From the NCBI RefSeq assembly GCF_023278565.1, contig NC_064680.1, forward strand, positions 1,674,001 through 1,738,000: 64,000 nucleotides of DNA, read 5' to 3'. The translations under genes and the position numbers were made by a program. The notes below the pieces were generated by a model. It was given only the letters and a program-made list of their open reading frames with translations, did no database searches and was not told where the DNA came from. This DNA is from Colletotrichum lupini (taxonomy: Eukaryota > Ascomycota > Sordariomycetes > Glomerellales > Glomerellaceae). Within the stretch, counting starts at the first letter, position 1. The number at the start of each line of letters is the position of its first letter. Below, in pieces: positions 36,501 to 47,484 of this stretch.

Positions 36501-37250
36501 CCCACCAGAAAGGACTATGGATATGGCGTATTCGCATTGTAACATTACAAAACTCCATCAGATATTCGACGGAATTTGCTAAACTACCTTAGAACTGAAC
36601 CCTGCTTGATAGTACCTGTCCTTTTGATGCAGGGTATCCAGTGATGTAATGGAGCAAAATGCCTCGGAAACATGCCGTTTCACAAGCAGTGGAAAGAGAA
36701 ACTCTTCCAATATGCCTACCAAACATGTGTCGCCATATGGATAATGCGGGCATTCAAGGAAGGCTAGTGCGAACACCTTCTGACAAAGGAATAAGTCCAA
36801 GTTGTCTCGATGACGTTGTGCATGCACCGTCTCTACCTGGCACCTAAGTTAATAGGAGCTCTCCCAAAGTAGTCCGATCTTATTGAATAGCGCCCCAGCC
36901 GAGGAAGTACCTAGTTCGAGCTGTCTGAAGGCTCTCAGAAACCCACCCCACTTCGAATTGCTCTCCCTATCTTACCAGGGCGCGCACACACAAGAGATGG
37001 AATATTCAAAAGATGGGTTTCATCTCAACTCTGAACTTGCTGTATCTAGTGTTCTCGTAATACTCGGGGCGTTTCCAGGGACCCAAATCACTGTATCTAT
37101 ATCGAACCTCGCATATTGCCTAACAGGGTACGTTACCTTGGGAGAGCGACGGTGCTGAGGATCAGTCAGCAACGATACTGCCGTCGGATAGAGCATTCTG
37201 TAGCGTTTATTGCTTAACTACGGAGGTACGTCCCAATAGTTATAGCAATT
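33563..37250 (-). promoter_or_regulatory. Long upstream region of white collar 2
   Basis: 3.7 kb with no supportable gene, between the WC-2 start codon and the RIP-mutated island. The WC-2 end carries AG/GA-rich tracts (about 34180-34215, 34780-34835). A GGTA/TACC-rich block spans about 34990-35070 and 35280-35660; it has two TACTCCGTA motifs (35283-35291, 35497-35505) and a perfect 10-bp inverted repeat with a 9-base loop at 35626-35654. Promoter function is inferred from position only. Confidence 0.4.
35626..35654. repeat. Perfect inverted repeat (10-bp arms, 9-base loop)
   Basis: The left arm TACCTACCTA (35626-35635) is the exact reverse complement of the right arm TAGGTAGGTA (35645-35654). 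It sits in a longer TACC/GGTA-rich block, where such pairs arise easily, so it may be incidental. Confidence 0.8.
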
Positions 37251-38895
37251 ACTACTAAGCCCTCGACCTACAATTACTACTTATTTCGACCAACCAGAGG
37301 CCATAGATTATTCCTACCCACTTTACTTACTTTTTACCCCTACTACTACTTATAATAACCACTTTAACTTATATACTACTTTTTTTATAATTATTATAAC
37401 GAGGGTATTAAAACTATTAAAACTGCTATATTACTACTTACGCTACCCTTTTTTTTTTTTAATATAAATCCTAAAATACTAAAAAAAAAAAAGCTAGATC
37501 TAGGCGTTAGGGTAGTAATTCTTATTTTGTAAAGTTACTTAGTTAGGTAGATTATTAAATAGATATCTTAAGCTTTAAGAATTTTATTTTAAACTATTTA
37601 TAACGTTTTTACTAACGTAAAATAGGCCGGATTTAACTTAGCCGCTCTTATTTTCTTATTTTAGCCCGATTATTACGAAAATACCCCTTAAAATAGCTAC
37701 TTAACTAAATAGACTAAAGAGGTTAACGATACTATTATTTATAAAATCTATTATAATTACTATAAATATAAAAACAACTATACTAATATAGCTAGAGACT
37801 TACTAAGTAACGAGGGCGTTAATATTTTTATTATAACTATTTAGTAAATCTTTCGACGTTATAACTTTTATAAAACTAAATAATTTATAAACTAAGCTTA
37901 ATAAAAAAGATATAATAAGAGTAACTTAAATAGTACCTCGACTATTAATATTAAACCCTTAACGATTAGAAGCGGGTTATATAGTTAAATAAGATAGTAA
38001 TTACCCTTAACTATTATTATAATAATTATAAGCTCTAGCGTCGTACTAATAAGGCCTATATTAAATAGTATATACGAGAGAAGTAAAAGGGTTATTTTAA
38101 GTTTATATTTTAGAAGTATTTTATATATAATAAAAAAGGGCCTTATTATTATTAAATTCCTAAAACTATTATTAAAAAAAAAGCTATTAATATAAAAATT
38201 ACTAAGCTTAATATAAAACTCGAGCTTGTTTAATATTAATAATAGGAGCTTAAGAGTAATATAGAGCGAATAAGCTTATAAAACTTACCGGGCTATAAAC
38301 CCTAATTTAATTAAAATACGAAGTTAAGTAAGTTAATATAGAATAATAAGAGCGGAATTAACTAGTATAAATACTATAAAAAGATCTTATTACCTAAATT
38401 ATTCCCTTAGGTTAAAGGATTACTTAGTAATTTAATTCTATAAAAAAATAAGGTACTTATTTATAACTATTATTTTACTTATTATAAGTATAGCTTATTT
38501 AAAATTACTAAGCTTCTCTAGCTAAGTAATTTACCTAATTTTAATTTTATCGAACCTTACTAATTATAAATAAAAAAATAGATTATTAAAAAGGGGGCGC
38601 TTAGGTCCTAAGTAGAAATAATACGTCGTTAGTAAGAATATTAAAAAGTATTACTACTAGAATAAATTTAGAAATAGATAGAAAAGATACCTTATTATAT
38701 TTAATAAATTATTATTTTAAAGAGCGGTAAGAAATATAAAAAGGGTCGTTAAGCTAAAAAATACTACTATACGACCCTAAACGACTACTAATTAACCTTA
38801 ATTAACGCCTTTTTATTATAAAATTAATAACAATTATAGTAGGCGGTAGTAGCCTAATTCTGCCGCTTATATATACCCTAGCTAGCCCCTTATTA
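37250..38895. mobile_element. RIP-mutated AT-rich repeat relic, family unidentified
   Basis: A sharply bounded AT-rich block of about 1.6 kb. From about 37380 to 38830 CpA and TpG are almost absent: whole 60-base lines have none, and I noted only about five in some 1450 bases. CpG, TpA and GpG persist at ordinary frequency. This is what repeat-induced point mutation leaves when CpA on both strands has been converted to TpA. RIP acts on duplicated DNA in the sexual cycle of ascomycetes, so the source was probably a transposon copy. Both strands are full of TAA and TAG stops and no transposase motif survives. I found no terminal inverted repeats or target-site duplication, so the limits are set by composition. 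Confidence 0.75.
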
Positions 38896-38898
38896 ACT

Positions 38899-38917
38899 CC
38901 CCTGCCTGTGGCAGGGG
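38899..38917. repeat. Perfect 8-bp inverted repeat at the edge of the AT-rich island
   Basis: The arms CCCCTGCC (38899-38906) and GGCAGGGG (38910-38917) flank a TGT loop. The repeat lies exactly where normal composition resumes, about 400 bases upstream of RAD50. It could be the end of the relic or a promoter hairpin. Confidence 0.7.
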
Positions 38918-39320
38918 TTGGGCTTGGCAGCAATTGCCATGACTATTAGGACGCACCTCCGTACCTTACCTCAAGTCACCAGCGGCTTATATAAACATGT
39001 ATGCGAAGTCACGCTTTTTCGCACCTCCATCAACGCGTGCCTGGCCGCCGGGAAGGCGCGTCCTCCTTGGTGCACGTCCCCTACATCCTGCATCCCACTC
39101 AAGGCACCTATCCGCCTCTGTGTCGACCTCATTGGAGCCTGGACGGCGACGACGAGCCACCCCAGGAGCAACTTTCCAAACGAGAAGACAAAAAGACTCT
39201 CCTGCCTTTCTTGCGAGATTTTCCTATTGGGCCCAACTTTTCGTGTCAACGTCTTCTTGAGCCGCGCCTCATTGATCAGCCCAACCCCACCTCATCGCAT
39301 GGCATTGGCCCCAAGTCACC
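38918..39320 (+). promoter_or_regulatory. RAD50 upstream region
   Basis: About 400 bases between the AT-rich relic and the RAD50 start codon, with normal base composition. No TATA box or distinctive site is clear. The start codon follows CCAAGTCACC, a good fungal initiation context. Confidence 0.4.
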
Positions 39321-42300
39321 ATGTCTAAAATTGACAAGCTATCCATCCAGGGCATTCGCTCTTTTGGTGGCAGCAGGGAGACAATTTCCTTCTACACTCC
39401 CTTGACACTCATCGTCGGTTACAACGGCTCGGGTAAGACGACCATTATCGAGTGTCTCAAGTATGCGACCACCGGCGAGCAACCTCCGAACAGCAAAGGC
39501 GGTGCTTTCGTCCATGACCCCAAGGTTTGTGCCTCATTCTTCCGTCCAATTCACCTAGTGAGGCTAACACTTTGTAGCTCTGCGGAGAGAAGGAAGTCTT
39601 GGCCCAAGTCAAGCTTGCGTTCACATCAACTAGCAGCCACAAATGCGTTGCGACACGAAGCCTTCAGTTAACCGTCAAGAAAACCACTCGATCGCTCAAG
39701 ACTCTCGAGGGATCACTAGTGTACAACAACCATGGCGAACGTACCGTCATTTCATCCCGGGTCGCCCAGATGGATGAATTCATCCCGAGAGAATTGGGCG
39801 TTTCCAGAGCAATCCTCGACTACGTCATCTTCTGCCATCAGGACGAATCTCTCTGGCCCATGAGTGAGCCTTCGGCCCTGAAGAAGCAGTTCGACCAGAT
39901 CTTCGAAGCGATGCGATACACCAAAGCCATTGACAACCTCAAGGTTCTCAGAAAGAAGCAGGGCGAAGAACTTGCCAAGCTCAAGATCTTTGAGGAACAA
40001 GACCGAATCAATAAGGAGAAGGGCGACCGTGCCGAGAAGCGATCTATGGCATTGCAGAACGATATCGAGAGCTCCAGGGACAAGTGCAATGCCCTCACAG
40101 AGGAGATGGAGGAGCTTCAGGAGCAGATCCGCGAGAAGCACGAGCAGGCCAACAGCTATTTGAGCATCGTCAATGACCTCAAGTTCAAGAGAGATCAGCT
40201 CAGCTACCGCGAAGGATCCATCGCGGATATCAAGATGACCCTTGAAGAGCTTCCCGAGACCGACGAATACCTGGAGAATGCACTTGCGCAGTACGAAGAG
40301 CGCATGTCTCGGTACCAAGAAGAATCAGAGCAGAACAAGGCCCAGTATTCGGAGCTGCAAATGGATCTTACACAGTCTCGTCGAGAACATTCAGCGAAGC
40401 TCGCCGAGCAGGGAAAACACCAATCTGACAAAGACAAGTATGAACGGCAACTTCAGTCCCGTATGCACTTGGTCCGAGATGCAGCAGAACTTCACGGCTT
40501 CCGCGGCTACGATGGTGATTTGAAGGACAGTCAGATCAAGGCGTTCAACGAGCGCATCCAGAAGCTACTAGCTGAGAAGAAGCGTGATCTCGAACGTCTA
40601 CAAAAGGAGAACGCGCGTGAGCTAGACGAGGCGACCAAGGTCATTACGGAGCTGGAGGGCCGGAAGGCAACCACGACGCAAAACCGTGTGTTCGCCAAGC
40701 AACGAATGGGTGCCATTGAGAAGCGGACCAATGTCTTGCAAATGGACATTAATCGTCTGGACATTGACGAGGGCGCCAAGGCCGTTTTAGACAGCCAATT
40801 CGAGGATGTCGAAGGCAGGTTGAAGAAAGCTCAGGAGTCCTTGAGTAGTGCCGACTACGATACTCAGCTCAAGTCGGAAAACGAGAAGCTGTGGCAACTC
40901 GAGAGCGAGACGGAAAAACTTGGACGCGAATTAATTGAGTGCACCAGACTTGCCTCGGAGCGGGCACAGCTGGATTTGAGAAAGAAAGAGCTGGCAGATC
41001 GCAAGCGAAAACTGGAGACCCTAGCCACCACATGGAAGCCCAAGTTAGACACGCATATTGGCACCACTTGGCAGACCGACACTCTCGAGGCCCAGTTCCA
41101 CGATGCCGTGAAGCGCCAGAACAAGGTTGTTTCTGAAGCTCGCCAGAAACGGGATACTGCGCGAGACAAGCAACAGAAGGTCGACTTCAGACTCAAGAGC
41201 GCCAAAGACGTTGGTTCCAAAAAAATCGATGAAGCACAACGTTGTCGGACTGCGGTCGTTGGTGCTTTGCAGGCGGTTCGAGACGGTGCAACAATTGAGG
41301 ATTACGAAGAAGAGGTCAAGATGCATGAGGAAGACGTGGAGACGTACACCACTGATATCAGCCTTCTTGATGCTTTGGCGGATTACTACCGCGGTTGTCA
41401 AAAGACCCTGCAAGACAAGAACAAATGCCGGCTGTGCGACCGCAACTTTGATGACAAATCCAACGTTTCCAAGTCTCGCTTCTCAGACAAGTTGATCAAG
41501 TTTCTTGATCCCAACAAGAAGGAAAAGGCAGAGGAAGATCTCGCCAACTCTAACGCCCTACTCGGCTCACTGCGGAAGGTGAAGACGCAGTACGAAACGT
41601 ACCAGAGGCTGATGTCGGAGCTGCCTCCTCTCAAGGAAGAGGTTGCTTCTTTCGAAGCGGAGTGTGAAACTCTGGGCCGGCAGCTCGAGGAGCACGACGC
41701 CGCTGTCAGCACCGAGGAAGGTAAACTGAACGACATAGAGTCTCTCAACAAGACTGTCATCAACATCACACAAGTTTTGAAGGACATTAAAGACTCCGAA
41801 GCGCAGGTTGACAGAATCATGTCTCAGCAATCATCTGGCAACGTCAGCAGGAGCGCTGATGAAATACATGACCTTCAGGCTTCATGCAACGAACAGATTC
41901 GCACGATAAAGGGTAAGATCTCAAAGACGACGACGGATTGGCAGCGGATGAGGGACCAGGTGAATTCTCTCGAGCTGGAGAAGAGCGAGCTCCGGAATAA
42001 GTTAAGCAAGGCCTTGAACCAGCTTGAACGTAAAAAGGACTTCCTGAACCAGATCCAGACTTTAAAGGAGGATCAGGCCCACCAACGAGACTTGATCAAC
42101 ACCGCCGACCAGGAGCTAGAATCTATCGAGCCGGAGATCGCCGAGGCCAGATCAGTCCGGGACGAAACCTTGCAACGCGGCCGTGGCAAGGAACAGTCTG
42201 TTGCGGAGGAGCGCGACAAGGTTGCCGACTCCGTCACTGAGTTCAAGATGGTTGAGAGTGATATTCAGGAGTACATTGACCGGGGCGGCCCTTCCAACCT

Positions 42301-43297
42301 GGCAGCAAACCAGCGCGCTATCGCTAGCCTCGAGAAGTCGATTGCTGGCCTGGAGAAGGAAATTTCAGACTTAACCGTGCGGACGAACAAGTTGAAGCAG
42401 GACATTGATAACGGTGATCGCAAGAAGCAAAATATCAGCAATAACCTGAAGTACCGCCAGAACCTGCAGCAGCTCGACATCCTCCGCCGAGACATTGCAG
42501 AACTGGAGTCTCGTGACGCTGACGAAGATTACAAGTCGCTGATTTCCGAAGCAAAGCACCTGGAGAACCGCCACAATCGACTGGTCGCCGACCGTGGCTC
42601 TATCATGGGGCAGATGAAGACAAAAGACGAGGAACTTGAGCGACTCCTGGAAGAGTGGCAACAAGAGTACAAGAACTCTTCCAGAAAGTATCGTGAGTCG
42701 CACATCAAGGTTGAGACAACCAAAGCTGCCATTGAGGACTTGGCCCGTTACATTTCGGCGCTGGACACGGCTATCATGCGGTACCACAGCCTCAAGATGG
42801 AGGAGATCAACCGCATCGCCGGCGAGTTGTGGCAGAGCACGTACCAGGGTACCGATATTGACACCATCCTCATCCGTTCCGACAACGAGAATGCGACGAC
42901 GGGCCGCCGCTCGTACAACTATCGCGTCTGCATGGTCAAGCAGGACACCGAGATGGACATGCGCGGCCGCTGTTCAGCGGGTCAAAAGGTCCTCGCCAGC
43001 ATCATCATCCGCCTCGCCCTCGCCGAGAGCTTCGGCGTCAACTGCGGCCTCATCGCCCTCGACGAGCCGACGACCAATCTCGACAAGGACAACATCAAGA
43101 GCCTAGCCGAGAGCCTGCACGCCATCATCAAGGCGCGTCAGGCGCAGAGCAACTTCCAGCTCATCGTCATCACGCACGACGAGGAGTTTTTGCGACACAT
43201 GCGCTGCAGCGACTTCTGCGACAGCTTCTTCCGGGTTCGGCGGGACGACAAGCAGAACAGTGTCATTACGAAGGAGAGTATTACCAGGGTCTTGTGA
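39321..43297 (+). CDS. rad50: RAD50 DNA double-strand-break repair ATPase
   Basis: Two exons, 39321-39524 and 39578-43297, split by a 53-nt GT-AG intron in phase 0; 1307 residues, close to yeast Rad50 (1312). Rad50 is the SMC-like ATPase of the Mre11-Rad50-Nbs1/Xrs2 complex in the nucleus, which tethers and processes DNA ends and activates the checkpoint. Visible parts in order: N-terminal ATPase lobe with Walker A GYNGSGKT (33-40) and the Q-loop segment [10 protein letters not shown]; a long heptad-rich coiled coil; the zinc hook C685-X2-C688 (CRLC) at the midpoint; the returning coiled coil; the C-terminal lobe with ABC signature [10 protein letters not shown] (from C1200) and Walker B LIALDEPT (D1230, E1231) followed by TNLDKDN. 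All key residues are intact. It is flanked upstream by the RIP relic and converges on PPP4R2. Confidence 0.97.
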
Positions 43298-43740
43298 TGA
43301 GATTTGTCTGTTCATAAGGCGTTTATGTGGGAAAGGTATGGGATTTTGGGGCTACTTCATCATGAACCATGGAATAGCGCATGGCGTTTGGGAGGTTTAC
43401 GGTTGTCTACTACTTTGTTTTCTTCGCCCATGTAGTCAAAGAGCCACACGAATACTACCTTGCCACTTGAGTTGGCAATGATATGGTTGAGACTATTATA
43501 AACCCCTCATGAATTTTGTAATGTTACCTCTCGTATGTCTCGTCAAAACTTTATGCCTGACTTTGAAATCAATCGATATTAACGCGCCAGGTCGACCCAA
43601 ACTCACGGCAATGCTTCAAATCTCAAATCACAAGGATGACAAACCACGATGTAGATTTTTGATGAAGACGGTTTCTTGGTATCATATAATCATCCGCAAC
43701 ACAACTCGCTCATTGAGCGAAGGACCCTGTACGTTCCCTC
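43298..43740. terminator. Convergent 3' interval between RAD50 and PPP4R2
   Basis: About 440 bases between two facing stop codons. It should hold both polyadenylation regions. AT content rises around 43480-43700, but no AATAAA-type signal stands out clearly. No gene. Confidence 0.4.
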
Positions 43741-45603
43741 CTAAGCGCCTCCTGCTTTGGCAGCCATCTCGGCGTCTTTCGCTTTCACTGCCGCTGCCGC
43801 TGCCGCCTCTGCAGCAGTAGCCTCGTCCGTCGCATTATCCTTCTTGGCCTCAGTCTCCTCATCTTTGCCTTCTTCGGCCTTGGCCTCACCAGGCTCGGCC
43901 TCCTTCGCATCCTCCTCCTTGGTGTCGTCTTCCTTGGGCGAGGTAGGGGTTGTAGCATCCGTTGATTCGCCCGCAATGTCTCCCTCGTGCTCCTTGACCT
44001 TCTTGCTCGCAAGACCATCGAGCTCCTCGTCAGCGTCACGTTTAGGATGCGACGTGATACTCGTGTCGGATGCCGCGTCATCGACAACCGCATCCGCCCT
44101 CATCCCATCCTCCGCTGCGGCATCACCCTCCTTGACGTCCTCGGGAGGAGGCGTGGCGGCTTTCCTGCCCACCGCAGCCTCAACATCAATGCCCTGCATA
44201 TCAAGACCGGGCCCACCGCCCACAAAGCTCGTCGTCTCGCTCTGCGGGCCGAGGTCGCCAACACCAATTTCCTCGGGGCCGCGAGCGTGCGGCGCCTCGT
44301 TCTCGTCTTCAGCAGCGGCAGCAGCACCGGCAGCGTCCTGCTGCTCATCATCCTGCTGCTGCTTCTCGGGGCTACTGGCTCTGCCGCCGTCCCCGCTTCG
44401 CAGGGCGGCGGCGTGTTGTGCTTCTTCTGCTTGTCGCACGAATTGGTTGACTGGAACGACGCCCTGCTCCTGCTCTTGTCGCAGTAACTCACCTTGTGTT
44501 ATCGCGCGGCTGCTGCTGGCGCCCATAGACGGTATGCCGTTGACACTGACGCTGACGGTCTCGATACTTCCGACGCCATTAGGGCCATCAATGGTCTCCG
44601 TTGACTCGGTACGAATCTCGGCCGGTCCACCGCCATTTGAAGAGGCTGGCGAGGATGAGCCGGGGCTTGGTCGGCGTGTGAGCCACGGGATCGGGGTTAG
44701 TAGAGCGCCGCCAAGGGCTTCGTCTGTGCCGACGGTTGAGGCGACTGAGTTGGTCGAGTTGCTCCAGGCGACCGAAGCCGCTGGGTTGTTAACCTCCTGG
44801 CCGTTCGCGCTGCCATTAGAGAGCAGTGTCATGGTAGACATGTCGGGTATGGCTGGCGGAAGAGGGTAGGGGTTTGCGCCACTGGTTACATGCACGACGC
44901 GGTCGACGGCATGGAGGTACGATGCCAGGTGGCGGTAATGGCGGCGCGGCTCGAGGACGAGCTCGGCAAGGCGCTGGATCGTGTGCGGCGGGTATTTCGG
45001 GAAGCTGGCCAAGACAGTGTTGATCTCGTTCAGCATGGCTTCGATCTGTGCAGGGAGCGATCTCGAGGCGGTGGACGAGGGTGCGTCGGCGACAGCTGCG
45101 TCGGCATCAGTAGCGCTTTCGATCGTGGCCTTGGACGGCGAGGCATCTTTAGGCTGGCTGTTCTCTTTGTCGGCATCCTGTGATGACGGCTGGCTGCTGG
45201 CGGGATCGATGGAGGACGAGGGGAGCGGCGAGAGTAGTCGTGGTTGTTGGCCTGACGCGTTAATGGGTTGAGGAGGGGTGGGTAGGTTCGGAATAGGGAA
45301 TGCATTGTGGGCGATCTAGATATTCGCGATGCGAACTGGTGAGCGCGCCCTACCGAGGAGATTTCGTCTTTCATAGATATACGATGGTGGGATTTTCCGG
45401 TCGAAGCCAGACTTGGGGGCAGACGTACCTTATCTAGCCTCGAGATGATTCCTTGCGACAGGGCGGGCCATAGACCGCTGATGCGCCATGCAATTAGCAG
45501 CTAAACAGGAGATGGATAGAGAAGACAACAAGTTCACTTACTAGTCCATTTCGCCGCCTGTCGCAACCGTCCGCAAGAGATCTTCGTCGACCTCGATCTC
45601 CAT
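43741..45603 (-). CDS. Protein phosphatase 4 core regulatory subunit R2 (Psy4/PPP4R2-like)
   Basis: Three exons: 45603-45542, 45477-45429 and 45315-43741; 561 residues. The frame is continuous across two GT-AG introns (64 and 113 nt), and the first exon is only 62 nt. PPP4R2 proteins bind the PP4 catalytic subunit and, in yeast as Psy4, help dephosphorylate gamma-H2A after DNA repair. The conserved region is N-terminal: TVATGGEMDYGLWPALSQ, then RLDKIAHNAFPIP, and after a Ser/Pro-rich insert RLAELVLEPRRHYRHLASYL plus AVDRVVHVTS. The remaining ~400 residues are disordered and acidic, ending in a Glu/Lys/Ala-rich tail. The antisense strand also stays open over this tail, which is a compositional shadow. 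It faces RAD50, another break-repair gene; this may be chance. A start at the internal Met at 45036 would lose the conserved N-terminus. Confidence 0.9.
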
Positions 45604-45971
45604 TTTGGCGGGTATGGGGTGTTTGGATGAAGTAAGTGGTGGTTGAAAGGTTGAGCCTCCCACTGACGTCGCCTGCTTGTGAAAAAGCGCGACTCTAGCT
45701 ACCTACCTCAGAGAACTTTGGGGGGTCTTGGGGTAGGTGTATTCGTAGGTACAATGCGTCTAAACGGGTTGGCAGCTTCCCGCTCCAAGCTCCAAAGTTA
45801 CCGGCAGTACATGCAAAGTTAATGCAAAAAAATGGTTGAGCTTCAAGTGCACCTCACTGCATCCTCGCCCATGTCTTGCTTTTGGCCTACAAGAGTAAAA
45901 GTGACAACGAAACATGTTTCTGCGCCTTAGAATCATTCCCAGGAATCTCAAAATGCAAAAGTTGAAGATGT
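45604..45971. promoter_or_regulatory. PPP4R2 upstream region up to the tRNA gene
   Basis: About 370 bases between the PPP4R2 start codon and the tRNA gene, presumed to hold the PPP4R2 promoter. A short TACCTACC cluster lies near 45700-45755. No other gene seen. Confidence 0.4.
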
Positions 45972-46045
45972 TGATCGATGCAGGGATCGAACCTGCGATC
46001 CTCTGCGTGTAAAGCAGATGCCTTAAACCGCTGGGCCAATCGACC
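45972..46045 (-). tRNA. tRNA-Val (anticodon UAC)
   Basis: A complete 74-nt cloverleaf without an intron. The acceptor stem GGTCGAT pairs with ATCGATC (one G-U pair) and the discriminator is A. The D arm is GCC/GGC. The anticodon stem TCTGC/GCAGA encloses the loop TTTACAC, with anticodon TAC at 46011-46009, and the T arm is GCAGG-TTCGATC-CCTGC. It decodes GUA valine codons. Box A and box B are intact. A TTTT terminator on the minus strand begins about 11 bases past the 3' end (45960-45957). The gene lies in the shared upstream region of PPP4R2 and the ribosome recycling factor. Confidence 0.97.
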
Positions 46046-46212
46046 GGATGCTTCTTGTTGAAGTTTTGCCCCAATTCTGTGATCAAGATGCCTCAGAAGT
46101 GGAGCCGAGTCCGCCATGCGAGCTCCGTACGTCACATCCAGCGCTTCAAAATTGCGAGAGCTTCCGACTGCCAGTCAGTAACACAACACACATAACAACC
46201 CACAAAGACACC

Positions 46213-47147
46213 ATGCGAGGACTCAGAGCTCCCAATGCGCTCCTCAGAGGCGCCAATGGCATCCTACCAGCTTCTCAAAGGTGATCTCCCTTACCATCTC
46301 GACCAGGCGACTTCAATTGATCCGAAACAGCAGCGCAATCCAGGCACCGCTCGCAGCTCGCCTGATGGTATCCTCAACTCTCCGCCCGCAGAACAACACC
46401 GCCGCCGCGACAATTCGTTTCTTCTCCCACTCAACAACCCTCCAAAAGAAGAAGAAGAACGAGCCTAAATACCCAACAGCCGACTCCCCCGCCGTCGTCT
46501 CCCGCACCTCCCACACCGCAGACGAAGCCGACACAGACGACCTCCCGGGCTCAAAACACCCGAAACCAGACCCAACCGACCCCCTCAACTTCGCCGACGT
46601 CGCCTCCCGCTTCGCCTCCCTCTCCTCCCACCACACCGAGATCCTCAAAAAACTCCAATCCGGCGACCGCTTCTCGCCCGACGCCATCGGCGCCCTCGCC
46701 ATCCAGCCCGACCGCAAGGACCCGACGACCTACCCCCTCCGCGAGCTCGCCGAGATCGTGCCCCGCCCCGGGGGGCGCACCGTCAGCCTCCTGCTGCACG
46801 ACAAGGACTACGTCAAGCCCGTCATGGCCGCCGTCCAGGCCTCCCCCGACTTCAACCAGCAGCCGCAGCGCGACCCGGACAACGAGCTCGAGCTCGTGCT
46901 CAAGGTCGAGGCGACAAACAAGGAGGTCGTCGTGCGGCGGGCAAAGGACGCCGCCCAGGCGTGGCGGGACAAGATGCGCGTCGCGACGGAGAAGAGGAAG
47001 AAGCTGCACGCAAAGTGGGAGAAGGAGAAGAGCATCGTGCCGGATCTCAAGAGGCGGGCGGACAAGGAGCTGCAAAAGGTGCAGGATAAGGAGATGAAGG
47101 TTGTCGATGCTGCTGAGCAGCAGGCTGTCAGGAAGTTGCAAGCTTAA
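46213..47147 (+). CDS. rrf1: Mitochondrial ribosome recycling factor
   Basis: Two exons, 46213-46280 and 46331-47147, with a 50-nt GT-AG intron (phase 2); 294 residues. The frame through exon 2 has no ATG near its upstream end; joining it to the ATG at 46213 gives a continuous protein with a good mitochondrial presequence, which decides the start. Ribosome recycling factor splits post-termination mitoribosomes together with EF-G2. The first ~60 residues are basic, Ser/Ala/Leu-rich and lack acidic residues, ending in IRFFSHSTTLQKKKK, a typical presequence. The RRF domain spans about residues 110-290: an LRELAEIVPRPGGRTVSL core, a KPVMAAVQASPDFNQQP segment, and long charged C-terminal helices (RRAKDAAQAWRDKMR, then KRRADKELQKVQDKE). 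It diverges from PPP4R2 with the tRNA-Val between, and converges on a second mitochondrially targeted protein. Confidence 0.93.
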
Positions 47148-47484
47148 GTTCTGGGAACAGATGGAACACTTTTCCAAGTTATTGAGCTCAAAAGTCTTCG
47201 ACGGGTCACATTACAATAGGAGATGTTGCTTTCCCCATGTATAACGAGGTAGTTGCAACCATGAAAAGTCTCGGGAGAAAAGATTCAATCCGTAGTGTAC
47301 AGTAGAAGAGAGACTTTCGGATCTAGTTGTACAATATGTATCTTTTTTTGGCTGTACCAAACCTCCCCATCTCTATAATCATACAACAAATCGCCCATCT
47401 GCATTTTCGTCTCCGCTCTTCTTCCCGTACTTGTTACCATCCTTGTTGATATTACAATCTCTTGAAAGACCCAGGCCTTCCGAA
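47148..47484. terminator. Convergent 3' interval between the recycling factor and the RGG protein
   Basis: About 340 bases between two facing stop codons, moderately AT-rich, and presumably carrying both polyadenylation regions. No gene seen. Confidence 0.4.

Noticed and set aside
37250..38895. Attempt to read a pogo/Tc1 or other transposase in the AT-rich relic
   Set aside because: Every frame is full of stops and no catalytic motif could be traced, so the parent family is left unassigned.
43757..44869. 370-codon open frame on the + strand
   Set aside because: It is fully antisense to the acidic/Ala-rich tail of PPP4R2. Its Ser/Ala/Pro composition mirrors codon bias of the real gene, and it has no domain.
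46281..46330. GTG at 46281 as start of the recycling factor
   Set aside because: Nuclear genes start at ATG. The segment is better read as a 50-nt intron linking the ATG exon at 46213 to the RRF frame.
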